A DNA stretch of 64,000 nucleotides from the NCBI GenBank assembly GCA_964462945.1, contig CAYWZW010000020.1, positions 1-64,000 on the forward strand. Reading direction: 5' to 3'. The notes beneath the pieces are model-generated. The model was not told where the DNA came from and ran no database searches. It worked only from the letters and a program-made list of their open reading frames with translations. The position numbers and the translations under genes are program-made. The stretch's first letter is position 1, and the number at the start of each line of letters is the position of its first letter. The DNA comes from GCA-020343675 sp964462945. GTDB lineage: Bacteria > Planctomycetota > Phycisphaerae > Sedimentisphaerales > Anaerobacaceae. Below, in pieces: positions 33,462 to 41,874 of the stretch.

Positions 33462-34667
33462 ATGGATAGCCATAACGGATTTCTGAAATATAGGCGTCAA
33501 GATGTACACTATCGTCCCATTGACGAGCGCATCAAGGATCATTTTGAAATCGACATCTCTCTTCCTGAAGAGACGCTTGTCCACCAGGCAACTCGTTGCA
33601 TGGATTGTGGGATTCCGTTCTGTCACGGAGTGGGTTGTCCCCTGAATAATCTCATCCCAGAGCGGCATTACTGCCTGCAAAGAACTCAATGGCGTAGAGC
33701 TTGTGAAATCCTGCATGCCACCAACACCTTCCCTGAGATTACGGGCAGAGTGTGTCCTGCGCCCTGCGAGGCTGCTTGCACTCTAAGCATCAATGACGAA
33801 GCTGTTCTGATAAGACATATCGAGTATCAGATTGCTGAACGCGGTTTTGCTGAGAATTGGATCAAGCCAATGCCGGCTAAAGATAAAACTGGAAGGTGCG
33901 TTGCGATAGTCGGCTCCGGTCCGGCCGGCCTGGCTGCCGCCCAGCAGCTTACGCGAGCGGGGCACGAGGTGGCAGTCTATGAAAAGGAGGATCGTGTTGG
34001 TGGTTTACTTCGCTATGGTATTGCGAATTTCAAGTTGGACAAAAGTGTTATCGACCGCAGAGTCCGTCAGCTCACGGAAGAAGGTACATAATTCGTAACC
34101 GGGATCTCGGTGGGCGAGGACATATCATGCCGATATCTCAGCAGGACATACGATGCTATCTGCGTAACGGTTGGGGCCGAAACACCAAGAGATCTTCTGA
34201 TACCGGGGCGCCATCTTGATAATGTTCTTTTTACCACGGATTACTTGAAACAGCGAAATAGAATAGTCGCCGGTGAAAAGATTGATCCGGAGCAAGTTAT
34301 TTCGGCGAAGGACAAGATCGTGGTGGTCATCGGCGGAGGTGACACTGGTAGTGATTGTGTTGGCACGGCACGGCGTCAAGGCGCAAGGGAAATATACCAG
34401 TTCGAAATACTGCCGGAGCCGCCTGATGAGCCACCACTTGAAACGCCTTGGCCAAACTGGCCAGGTATCTCGCGGACTTCCACTTCACACGAGGAGGGAT
34501 GTATCCGACGCTGGTGTATTCAAACCAAAGAAATTGCTGGTGTGGGGACAAGAGTCGGTGGACTACGCTGTTCGGAGGTGGAATGGATTGAAGGACCCAA
34601 CGGACGGGAAATACGAGAGATGCCTGGAACAGAATTCAGCATGAAAGTGGACATTGTCTTGCTGTGA
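33462..34667 (+). pseudogene. gltD: Glutamate synthase small subunit (gltD), broken by a stop codon and 3'-truncated
   Basis: GAGGTG precedes the ATG at 33462. The N-terminal iron-sulfur region (CMDCGIPFCHGVGCPLNN, CPAPCEAACT) and FAD site (VAIVGSGPAGLAAAQQL) are intact. At 34089-34091 the frame reads GGT ACA TAA TTC where a glutamate codon would be expected; the downstream sequence stays in the same frame (FVTGISVGEDISC) and includes the NAD(P) site VVVIGGGDTGSDCVGTAR. Homology ends at KVDIVLL, immediately followed by a stop formed at the junction with IS256-type sequence, so the last 60 or so residues are gone. GltD oxidises NADPH for glutamate synthase; the GltD module within the upstream hdrA may have made it dispensable. 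Confidence 0.9.
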
Positions 34668-34985
34668 GGCGGGGCTGTCGTTCTCCACAGTCATATCCGT
34701 ATATCGCTTACCAGTCTGCCAGTCTTCATCGGTCTCCATCAGCAGCGCGCCGACGAGCCTCAGCAGAGCCGGTTCGTTCGGGAATAAACCGGCCACAGGC
34801 GTTCGCCGCTTAATCTCCTCGTTCAGCCGTTCCAGCATGTTCGTTGTTTGCAGATAGCGTCGATGACCGGCCGGCAGGATCAACGCCGTCAGGCCTTCAG
34901 GGGCATTCTGCTCCATCCACTCGGCCAGCTTCGCAGCGGTCTGTCTATACTTCTGAACGCAGCGGCTCAACCGCCGTTCCGCGTC
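34668..34985 (-). pseudogene. IS256/Mutator-family transposase, C-terminal remnant
   Basis: Only about the last 100 residues remain: LSRCVQKYRQTAAKLAEWME, TTNMLERLNEEIKRRTPVAG and FPNEPALLRLVGALLMET are the characteristic C-terminal motifs of this family. The DDE catalytic region is missing and the frame begins at the junction with the IS3 remnant. Confidence 0.85.
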
Positions 34986-35363
34986 CTGACGTCTTCGGTC
35001 TGATCCTCGATAAAATCATCCGTCCACAACCGATTGATCCACTCGGCCTTTTTCACGGAACAGCTATTTTCCGAACGACCCTGGGAGGTCTTCCTTTCAC
35101 GTCTATAAGGCACTTGCAGACCCTCCTGACGCCAAATTCGCCACCAGCTTCTTCAGCCGGGCGTTTTCTTTCTGAATCGCCTTGAGCTGCTTGACCTGGT
35201 CGAGCTTCATCCGGCCGTACTGTTTTCGCCAGTTGTAGTACGTGGCGTCGCGGATGCCGAGCTGCTTGCAGACCTGCTCAACGCTGTTGCCCGCGGCCAA
35301 TTGCGAGTCGGCCTCTCTCAACTTGCCGACGATATGCTCCGCTGTGTGCAACCTTCGTTTCAT
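34986..35363 (-). pseudogene. IS3-family transposase, orfA joined to an internal orfB fragment
   Basis: The first 75 residues are a normal IS3 orfA: helix-turn-helix KLREADSQLAAGNSVEQVCK, ATYYNWRKQYGRM, and the start of the leucine zipper KAIQKENARLKKLVA. The frame then runs into sequence that, one frame over, encodes orfB (WRQEGLQVPYRRERK and later KKAEWINRLWTDDFIEDQTE, the region of the first catalytic Asp). A deletion has removed the end of orfA and the start of orfB, and the rest of orfB is lost at the IS256 junction. Confidence 0.8.
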
Positions 35364-35652
35364 CCGGGTATCCCTTTCAACAAAAACTTCAAATTTTACA
35401 ACCTGCTCTTTCGATAATTTTCGCCGGAATTGGCTGCTTGATATAATCCATTCCTTTACTTATAGTAGTGTTTCAGACTACGGCGAAATCAGCGTTTACC
35501 TGATTTCACGCAGAAGGGCTATAGTTTACCCTTAATATCAGTAGGCGGAGCGACGCAGCTTACCAGCCGCCCAGAAGCGTTGGATGAACGGCTCCGGAAG
35601 TGTTTGCAGTGAAAGCTCTTGAGAAAGGTCATGCTGTCAGGCAGTCAGAATC

Positions 35653-37002
35653 ATGCGCGGCGTTCTTAGTCTTCTTGTCGTTTCACTACTTGTCTCCGCC
35701 GAGAGCCCTTCAGCGATTGATATGCAAAACAAGACGTGCATTGATTACGATTGCCATGCGGGCTTACAGAGCAAAGCGATTGTTCATGGGCCCATCAATG
35801 CGGGCAACTGCAATCCCTGTCACGTACAGTTGAAACCCGATTTGCATCAATTTCAACTGAGCCACAAAATAGAAGAATTGTGTCAGGTATGCCATATCTT
35901 ATCGACAAGAAACTACGTCCACCAGCCGGTCGCAGACGGCAATTGTGTTGGCTGCCACGATCCGCATCAGAGTGATTTCCAGTTCATTTTGCGAGCCGAC
36001 CCATCGGCAGATCTGTGCCTGGTTTGTCATGCCGATGCCCCGTTTATGAAAAGACAGAATATGCACGGCCCCGTAGCCGTGGGAGCTTGCATCTTATGCC
36101 ACGAGTCTCACTCCTCATGGAATCCGGGATTGCTTGTTGCTCAAGGGAATGAGCTTTGCATAACGTGCCACGAAGAAAAGATCGGGCTGGATAGACAAGC
36201 ACGCCACGTCCATCCGGCGATGGATGACGATTGTGTTCAATGCCATGATCCACACAGCTCAGATTTCCCCGGGCAAATTCTGGATGAGCCGCGAAAGGTA
36301 TGTGTTACATGTCATGAAGAAATCGAGCAGCTTATTGCAGAAAGCAAGATTGTTCACAGCCCGCTAAACCAGGAACAGCAGTGTGAAAATTGCCACTACG
36401 GACATTCTTCGATGCTGCCGAAACTCTTGAAGAAGTCTCCCCTTGACACCTGTCTTACCTGCCATGACCGCGAAATCACGCTGACGGACGGCAGAAAGGT
36501 AGCGGATATGGCGGCTCTCTTGAAAGAAAACCCGAATCATCACGGCCCAATAAGACAGGCGGATTGCTCGGCCTGCCACGACCCGCACGCCTCGTCCCGC
36601 TTCAGTCTCTTAAAGGAGTCATATCCAGAGCTCTTTTATGCCCCGTTTGACCTGAACAACTATAAATTATGCTTCACCTGCCATAGAAGCGATCTGGTGT
36701 CTTCCAAGAATGGGCTGGGATTGACTCAGTTCAGAGACGGGACGCTCAATCTGCATTTTGTACACGTCAATATGGAGACTCGCGGCCGCACGTGCAGGGC
36801 CTGTCATGCCGTTCATGCAAGCAAGAACTATGCTCATATCAGTGAAAGTGTCCCGTATGGGCAGTGGCGATATAAGCTCAACTTTGAGCTGAAAGAAAAT
36901 GGCGGCCGTTGCGATTCGGCCTGCCACAAAGCCAGAGAATATGATCGGACAGGAACGGCGCCTGTAGCCACACCCCTCGATGGTTTGATGTCCGAGGAAT
37001 AA
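35653..37002 (+). CDS. Periplasmic multiheme cytochrome c (13 CXXCH sites)
   Basis: 449 residues, signal peptide MRGVLSLLVVSLLVSAESPS. Contains 13 CXXCH heme sites (CNPCH, CQVCH, CVGCH, CLVCH, CILCH, CITCH, CVQCH, CVTCH, CENCH, CLTCH, CSACH, CFTCH, CRACH), one CX4CH at the N-terminus (CIDYDCH) and one CX3CH near the C-terminus (CDSACH). Repeats of CxxCHDPHxSDF and CHESHSS type with HGP/HxP spacers are those of the doubled-CXXCH cytochrome family. It leads a set ending in Rieske and cytochrome b genes, so it probably exchanges electrons with that quinol-oxidising complex. Confidence 0.92.
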   Translation: MRGVLSLLVVSLLVSAESPSAIDMQNKTCIDYDCHAGLQSKAIVHGPINAGNCNPCHVQLKPDLHQFQLSHKIEELCQVCHILSTRNYVHQPVADGNCVGCHDPHQSDFQFILRADPSADLCLVCHADAPFMKRQNMHGPVAVGACILCHESHSSWNPGLLVAQGNELCITCHEEKIGLDRQARHVHPAMDDDCVQCHDPHSSDFPGQILDEPRKVCVTCHEEIEQLIAESKIVHSPLNQEQQCENCHYGHSSMLPKLLKKSPLDTCLTCHDREITLTDGRKVADMAALLKENPNHHGPIRQADCSACHDPHASSRFSLLKESYPELFYAPFDLNNYKLCFTCHRSDLVSSKNGLGLTQFRDGTLNLHFVHVNMETRGRTCRACHAVHASKNYAHISESVPYGQWRYKLNFELKENGGRCDSACHKAREYDRTGTAPVATPLDGLMSEE

Positions 37003-37053
37003 ATTGTAAGCGATCGCCAAGGTAGAAGAATCGTAAAATTCAGGAAATTGACC

Positions 37054-38085
37054 ATGCACCACTTTGTGAGCCATATACCATCCTACATGTTCTTGATCCT
37101 ATTGTCTGTCACGAACACGAACTCGCCCGTCCGTGTCCTTTCTCAGCTCAATCAGTTCGACAAAGCGCCGGATCTTGCTTTGCCGAAGTTGACCTCGCCG
37201 ACAGAGAACGTGGATCTGCAGAAGCTCGATCGGCCCGCCATTCTGGTCTTCGGAGAGCCTTACCACCAGAAAACACTGGAATCCCTGGTGGAATTAAGAA
37301 AAATATGTGACGCTATCCGTTTGACGGAAGCCGATTTGCATGTCTTTCTGATTCTCTCGCAAACACCGGATCAAGAACAGATGACACAACTTCGTGGGAA
37401 AGAGAAGATAGGCGTCGAAATACTGCTGGACAAGAACCTGAAAGCTTTCGGTGATTACGGTGTTACGGTCTTGCCCAGTATCGTCGTGATAGACAAACAA
37501 GGCAGGATCGATCTTGCCTTGTCCGGCGTTCCACTGTCGTTTGCCGATATGGTGGAGGATGCGATCCTTCTGGCTACGGGGCGCATCACACGCCAACAGC
37601 TTGAGTCTTCCAGATCTGCGATGCAGGAAACCGGCGCTCAACAAGAATCTGTGAAGCAAGCTCATCGCCTTGCCGGTCTTGCCGGACAATTGGCGAGAAG
37701 AAACTATACGGCACTCGCCCTGGACCGGTATCGTGAGGCATTGGAGCTCGACAGCACCTTTCAGCAGGCAAGGATCGGGATGGCAAGATGTCTTGTCAAG
37801 TTGAACCTTCTCCCGGATGCCATCGGAGAGTTGCAGAAAGTATTACAGGCCAATGCCGATCACGTAGAGGCAAACCTTATCATGTCACAGGTCGAGATCA
37901 TGCAAGGTGGAGATGGTATCACGGAGGGCAAGCTGAGACTACAACGGATTTTGACGATGAATCCGGATCATCCTGAAGCCAATTATCTCATGGGTACAGT
38001 TTGTGAGGTGCAAGGGGAAGTTGACCGCGCGCTCAACTACTACAAGAAAGCAGCCGGGCTGTTGCTCGAAATAGGCATGAATTGA
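37054..38085 (+). CDS. Exported thioredoxin-like protein with TPR repeats
   Basis: 343 residues from the ATG at 37054 (AGGA eight bases upstream). N-terminal hydrophobic signal, then a thioredoxin/peroxiredoxin-like fold (KLDRPAILVFGEPYHQKTLE, GVTVLPSIVVIDKQGRIDLA). The usual CxxC is absent (FGEPYHQK at that place), so it is not a dithiol oxidoreductase. Residues about 205-340 are TPR units (NYTALALDRYREALELDSTF, HPEANYLMGTVCEVQGEVDR). It may be an assembly or scaffold factor for the neighbouring cytochromes. Confidence 0.7.
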   Translation: MHHFVSHIPSYMFLILLSVTNTNSPVRVLSQLNQFDKAPDLALPKLTSPTENVDLQKLDRPAILVFGEPYHQKTLESLVELRKICDAIRLTEADLHVFLILSQTPDQEQMTQLRGKEKIGVEILLDKNLKAFGDYGVTVLPSIVVIDKQGRIDLALSGVPLSFADMVEDAILLATGRITRQQLESSRSAMQETGAQQESVKQAHRLAGLAGQLARRNYTALALDRYREALELDSTFQQARIGMARCLVKLNLLPDAIGELQKVLQANADHVEANLIMSQVEIMQGGDGITEGKLRLQRILTMNPDHPEANYLMGTVCEVQGEVDRALNYYKKAAGLLLEIGMN

Positions 38086-38239
38086 TGTGCCCGGGATTTC
38101 GCGCACGGGCCCATGCACGAGTCGGGGATTTGGTATCGGCATTATAGGGCCGGAGTTTTCAGGGCGGATCTGATGCCTCGCCGGCAATGAGGCTCAGCCT
38201 CGCATCTGAGCAAGTGTGTATGGGAAATGGAAGTTTAAC

Positions 38240-38749
38240 ATGAAACGAAGGGACCTTGGCATGAACAATAACCGGGACAATCAAGGACCGAACGCCTGCG
38301 CTTGCCGAAAAGTGAATTCGCAATCGCCCGCTTCGGGCCGGCCGAACAGGCGAGGTTTTTTTCACGCTTGTTTTGCCCTGATGACGGCTATCGCAGGGTT
38401 TGTTGTTGCGTTTCCGATTTTTTCATTTTTTCGCCTGCCGAAGCGGATCAATACGGCCAAGAGAATTGAAGTTCCCATTGCTGGCTTAAGCGAGGACCAG
38501 GCATTGTTTTTTGAGCGACAGGGTGTGCAAGTTGTATTAATATACACTGCCCGGGAGCCCAAGGTTTTTGATGCGGCATGTACTCATCTGGGTTGCCTGG
38601 TGACGTGGGATCAAAATGAACACATTTTTCATTGCCCCTGCCACGGGGCGGTCTTCGACGATAAAGGGCAGGCCGTCAAAGGGCCCGTCAATGCACCGTT
38701 GAAAAAAATCGACTTTGAAATCAAGAATAACGTGCTCGTTATTTCGTAG
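38240..38749 (+). CDS. Rieske iron-sulfur protein of a cytochrome bc complex
   Basis: About 169 residues. A twin-arginine-like N-terminal anchor (NRRGFFHACFALMTAIAGFV) precedes the Rieske fold with CTHLGCLV and CPCHGAVFD, the two [2Fe-2S] ligand loops, and a conserved GPVNAPL turn. It takes electrons from quinol at the outer face of the membrane. An alternative start at 38261 has AAGGGA upstream. The cytochrome b gene follows after 6 bp. Confidence 0.92.
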   Translation: MKRRDLGMNNNRDNQGPNACACRKVNSQSPASGRPNRRGFFHACFALMTAIAGFVVAFPIFSFFRLPKRINTAKRIEVPIAGLSEDQALFFERQGVQVVLIYTAREPKVFDAACTHLGCLVTWDQNEHIFHCPCHGAVFDDKGQAVKGPVNAPLKKIDFEIKNNVLVIS

Positions 38750-38755
38750 GTTGCA

Positions 38756-39427
38756 ATGGGCAGACTAATCCGATTACTCAAACTAATCAGAACCGAGCTG
38801 GACGACCGGTTTAATCTGACCCCGGTTGTTCAAAAGAATCTTACGCACAAGCAAGTTCCCCGAACGTTGAGCTGGGCGGGATGTTTTGGAGGACTTGCGT
38901 TCTTGATATTCATGATCCAGGTGTTTACCGGCATTCTGCTATTGATGTACTACAAGCCGGATCCGGAACGCGCCTGGGACAGCGTAACATTTATCAAAAG
39001 CAACGTGCCGATGGGATGGCTGATTCAGCGGGCCCATTCAGTGGGTGCCAATTTAATGATTGCTCTGGTCTTCCTGCACATGGCGCGTGTGGTGTACCTG
39101 CGGATTTTTCGCAAGCCGCGTGAGCTGCACTGGATCAGCGGGTCAGTCCTTTTATTGGCCACAACGACGATGGCCTTTACAGGATATCTGTTGCCATGGA
39201 CGCAGCTTTCATACTGGGGAGCGAAAGTGGGAACTGAAATTCCCTCGGCGGTTCCGCTTCTGGGGGAGCTTATTGTTGTATTGATTCGACGGGGACAGAG
39301 CATCAGCGGTGAGACGTTGGGGTTTTTCTTTGCCATGCACATCTGGGTTCTGCCCGGATTGTCCGTTCTCATGATGGTGCTACATTTTCTGATGATACGA
39401 CGAACCGGGATCTCGCGCCCTTTGTAG
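38756..39427 (+). CDS. Cytochrome b, N-terminal half (b6-type)
   Basis: 223 residues, four membrane helices. The four heme-ligand histidines are seen in RAHSVGA/FLHMARV and AMHIWVLPG/VLHFLMI, and GYLLPWTQLSYWGAKVGTE is the cytochrome b signature. Together with the following subunit-IV-like gene it makes a split cytochrome b of the b6f/menaquinol type. Confidence 0.92.
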   Translation: MGRLIRLLKLIRTELDDRFNLTPVVQKNLTHKQVPRTLSWAGCFGGLAFLIFMIQVFTGILLLMYYKPDPERAWDSVTFIKSNVPMGWLIQRAHSVGANLMIALVFLHMARVVYLRIFRKPRELHWISGSVLLLATTTMAFTGYLLPWTQLSYWGAKVGTEIPSAVPLLGELIVVLIRRGQSISGETLGFFFAMHIWVLPGLSVLMMVLHFLMIRRTGISRPL

Positions 39428-39459
39428 CCGCAGTATCAGATCAAATGGGAGATTTATGA

Positions 39460-40491
39460 ATGGGTGTTGACTACCGAGAGCAATATAAACCGGAGCATTT
39501 AGAGCCCTTTTTCCCGAACGAAATCATAAAAATGATTATCGTCGTGCTCTGCACTCTTGCCTTACTGATGTTTCTGGTCATTCTGCCCACGTGCCTGGAA
39601 AATTTGGGTGTTCAGGGAATTGCCCACGAAGAAGATCCCGCCAATCCTGCCAGCACGCCGCCGCACATCCGTCCGGAGTGGTATTTCCTGGCGGTATATC
39701 AATATCTCAAATTGATGCCTTCGGAAGTCCTTGGGATCGGCGGCAAAGCCCTGGGAATTCTTACCCAGATGGTGGTTGTCGTCTTGTTGTTTCTTCTGCC
39801 CTTTTGGTATCCGCTGCGGGCGGCCCACGTGGACAAGGACGACTGGCGTGCGGGCCTTTGGACTTTCGGGCTGCAATGGTTCGTGTTTCTCGTACCCGCG
39901 GCGGTTTTGCTGTGGTTTCGCGGTAATATGTTTGACCCTTATCGTGACGTTATTCATCCAATGTTTGTCTGGCCCGTGTTGTGGATTGCCGGGTACGTTG
40001 CCGCCGGCTGGCTGATGCGTAGATCGCGGCTAAGCGATGCTTTCGAATGGCTGAAGCTGCTCAATACCGGGCTGATCCTCATAGGATTCCAAGCCCTGAT
40101 ATTCTTCGTGGTCCTGGGGCAGGGACTTTCATGGGCCGTAGGTCCTGCCGCCGGGTATCTTACGGGCTTGGTGTTCTTTCTGCCTTCAACGATGATTGTT
40201 ATTTGGTTCCTGATAAGACGTGCGGCCGGCAATGATGAGAATCTCCGAGTGAAACTGATGGCGGGTTTGATATCCGAGGGCTTTGTCCTGTTCCTGGGTC
40301 TGACGATCTGGGCCATGTGGCCGGCGGGGGGGCTCGTCGCTGCGGAGGGGTCACACAGTGAAGCTCGCAGCTTTGCCTATTCCGTAGCTGTCATGGCCCT
40401 TGCTTTGGCCATTTTTTATGTTTTCTTAATTACCGAATTGCGGACGGTACATCGTACTCTGAAGCCGGAAGAAAGAGATCAATTGGGATGA
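39460..40491 (+). CDS. Cytochrome b, C-terminal half (subunit IV) with long membrane extension
   Basis: 343 residues. The first 130 or so correspond to subunit IV: IRPEWYFLAVYQYLK holds the Qo-site PEWY motif. A normal subunit IV is about 160 residues; here at least five more hydrophobic helices follow (MFVWPVLWIAGYVAAGWLM, LILIGFQALIFFVVLGQGLS, LISEGFVLFLGLTIWAMW), with no heme motif. GGGAG precedes the ATG. Its stop overlaps the next cytochrome gene by 4 bp. Confidence 0.9.
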   Translation: MGVDYREQYKPEHLEPFFPNEIIKMIIVVLCTLALLMFLVILPTCLENLGVQGIAHEEDPANPASTPPHIRPEWYFLAVYQYLKLMPSEVLGIGGKALGILTQMVVVVLLFLLPFWYPLRAAHVDKDDWRAGLWTFGLQWFVFLVPAAVLLWFRGNMFDPYRDVIHPMFVWPVLWIAGYVAAGWLMRRSRLSDAFEWLKLLNTGLILIGFQALIFFVVLGQGLSWAVGPAAGYLTGLVFFLPSTMIVIWFLIRRAAGNDENLRVKLMAGLISEGFVLFLGLTIWAMWPAGGLVAAEGSHSEARSFAYSVAVMALALAIFYVFLITELRTVHRTLKPEERDQLG

Positions 40492-41408
40492 AGTTGAGAT
40501 TGTCATTTCTTTACAGTTGTTTTGTATTCCTTGTATTGTCGCCGCTGCACGACAAGGTGTCGGCCAATGACAAGGCTTACAAAGACAATGCATGTGTGTC
40601 CTGTCATCAAAATCTGCCTGGAAAACTCAGCGCGGTTGTCCAAGAGTGGAAACAGAGCGTCCACTTTCAAAACAACGTCTCCTGTGATGGGTGCCATGGG
40701 GGCGATCCCGCCGTCAAACGGGATCAGTTTGAAAATGAAGACGTCTTCAAGGATCGGTCGCATCTACGCCGTGACAGAGAGTTCTTGCTGATATCTCGAA
40801 CCGACAGCCCGTTTACCAGTGCAGCGAGAGGACGCAGTGTCAGCTATTTTTGCGGTAAATGCCATTCCAATATAAAGGAAAAGCACCTGGGATCGCCCCA
40901 CGGCGATCTGGGCAGTCCGACGTGTTTGTATTGTCACGGTATGGGGTCTCACGCCATTCAGGAATCCACCGTGGAGATCGTCGATGCCAGATCTCGCCGC
41001 GAAGGGGGGCGTTGTGCGACTTGCCATCGCGCGGCAACGATGGAAACAGTCTCGAATATCTATCACATACTGGTTAATGCTCAGTTGCAGTTGGAGAATT
41101 CCTCCAAACTTTATGACTGGCTGGAAGCGCACGGGTACAAGAACCTCGCGATGGATAAGATGTACCATCACAGCCGTGAGACGCTTTCACAATTGCGCCA
41201 AACGTTTCATAGCTTCAATATGAGAGAGATTAATGAGTTTGCTTCGAGCATCGGAACCAACGCGGAACTTACTCAGGAGACATACAATCTGATCGAATCA
41301 CTGGAAGCTGTCAAGGTCCGGCAGGCAAGACTTGGGATTTCATCGGTATTGTTCTTGCTGTGCTTTGCGGGATTGCTGTTGATTTACTGCAAGAAATACC
41401 TTCACTGA
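40488..41408 (+). CDS. Membrane-anchored five-heme cytochrome c
   Basis: 306 residues with signal peptide, five CXXCH sites (CVSCH, CDGCH, CGKCH, CLYCH, CATCH), a helical segment of about 100 residues (LRQTFHSFNMREINEFASSI) and one C-terminal membrane helix (GISSVLFLLCFAGLLLIY). It is translationally coupled to the split cytochrome b and likely replaces cytochrome c1 as electron acceptor in this bc-type complex, passing electrons to the larger multiheme cytochrome. Confidence 0.9.
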   Translation: MKLRLSFLYSCFVFLVLSPLHDKVSANDKAYKDNACVSCHQNLPGKLSAVVQEWKQSVHFQNNVSCDGCHGGDPAVKRDQFENEDVFKDRSHLRRDREFLLISRTDSPFTSAARGRSVSYFCGKCHSNIKEKHLGSPHGDLGSPTCLYCHGMGSHAIQESTVEIVDARSRREGGRCATCHRAATMETVSNIYHILVNAQLQLENSSKLYDWLEAHGYKNLAMDKMYHHSRETLSQLRQTFHSFNMREINEFASSIGTNAELTQETYNLIESLEAVKVRQARLGISSVLFLLCFAGLLLIYCKKYLH

Positions 41409-41432
41409 CGGCGTCATTCCGGCGTCAGTTTC
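41404..41432 (+). terminator. Possible terminator of the cytochrome operon
   Basis: ACTGACG and CGTCAGT form a stem around a 12-base loop, followed only by TTT. It overlaps the stop codon of the five-heme cytochrome. Weak T tract. Confidence 0.35.
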
Positions 41433-41807
41433 CAGTCGATTCTCGGACTACTGCCGGGCTATACCGAGTGTGCGATTGCTGCACAACTGGGTCTTAACGC
41501 CAAGAAGCACATACAAGGGTTTAAGGGCCAAGCACTTACAAGGTCGGCATCGACAAAAGGATGCTAACGCTCTATCTAACTGAGTTGTGGGGACGGGAGC
41601 CAACGCCATTGTATTGCGGCAGAACCGCCGGCAAATCAAATCAAGAATATGGCTGGCAGTGTTCGGTATTTCCGGACTTATTGGGACTCCCACGGTGCCG
41701 GATTACCGGAAAACCAAACAGACAGGTCAAGCCGCATTTGACGGAGTCTGAAGGGTGTCCTGGTCGGTCGATTCACGAAGCTAATCCGCTATCTTGCCTT
41801 TTCCGGG
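41433..41807. other. Intergenic region without a supportable gene
   Basis: Short frames on both strands lack ribosome binding sites and recognisable motifs. Only the promoter at its right edge is convincing. Confidence 0.45.
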
Positions 41808-41836
41808 CTGACATTTCGCCGCTTATATGTTATAAT
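41808..41836 (+). promoter_or_regulatory. Sigma70-type promoter of the dockerin protease gene
   Basis: CTGACA and TATAAT separated by 17 bp, about 40 bp upstream of the start codon; the best housekeeping-type promoter in the window. Confidence 0.7.
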
Positions 41837-41874
41837 AGCAGGTAGTGATGGCACATAAGAACAGGAGAATGAGC

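Larger units (their letters stand above)
34668..35404 (-). mobile_element. Composite scar of two insertion-sequence remnants (IS256-type and IS3-type)
   Basis: Left part: the C-terminal end of an IS256/Mutator-type transposase abutting the truncated gltD. Right part: an IS3-type orfA fused by deletion to a piece of orfB. Both read on the minus strand and join near 34985. The right edge is set by TGTAAAATTTGAAG (read on the minus strand), a plausible IS3 end about 40 bp upstream of orfA. No full inverted-repeat pair or target duplication can be recognised. Confidence 0.75.

Noticed and set aside
41433..41845. Frames of 80-95 codons between the cytochrome operon and the dockerin protease
   Set aside because: No start signals, and the right end overlaps the clear promoter of the protease gene.
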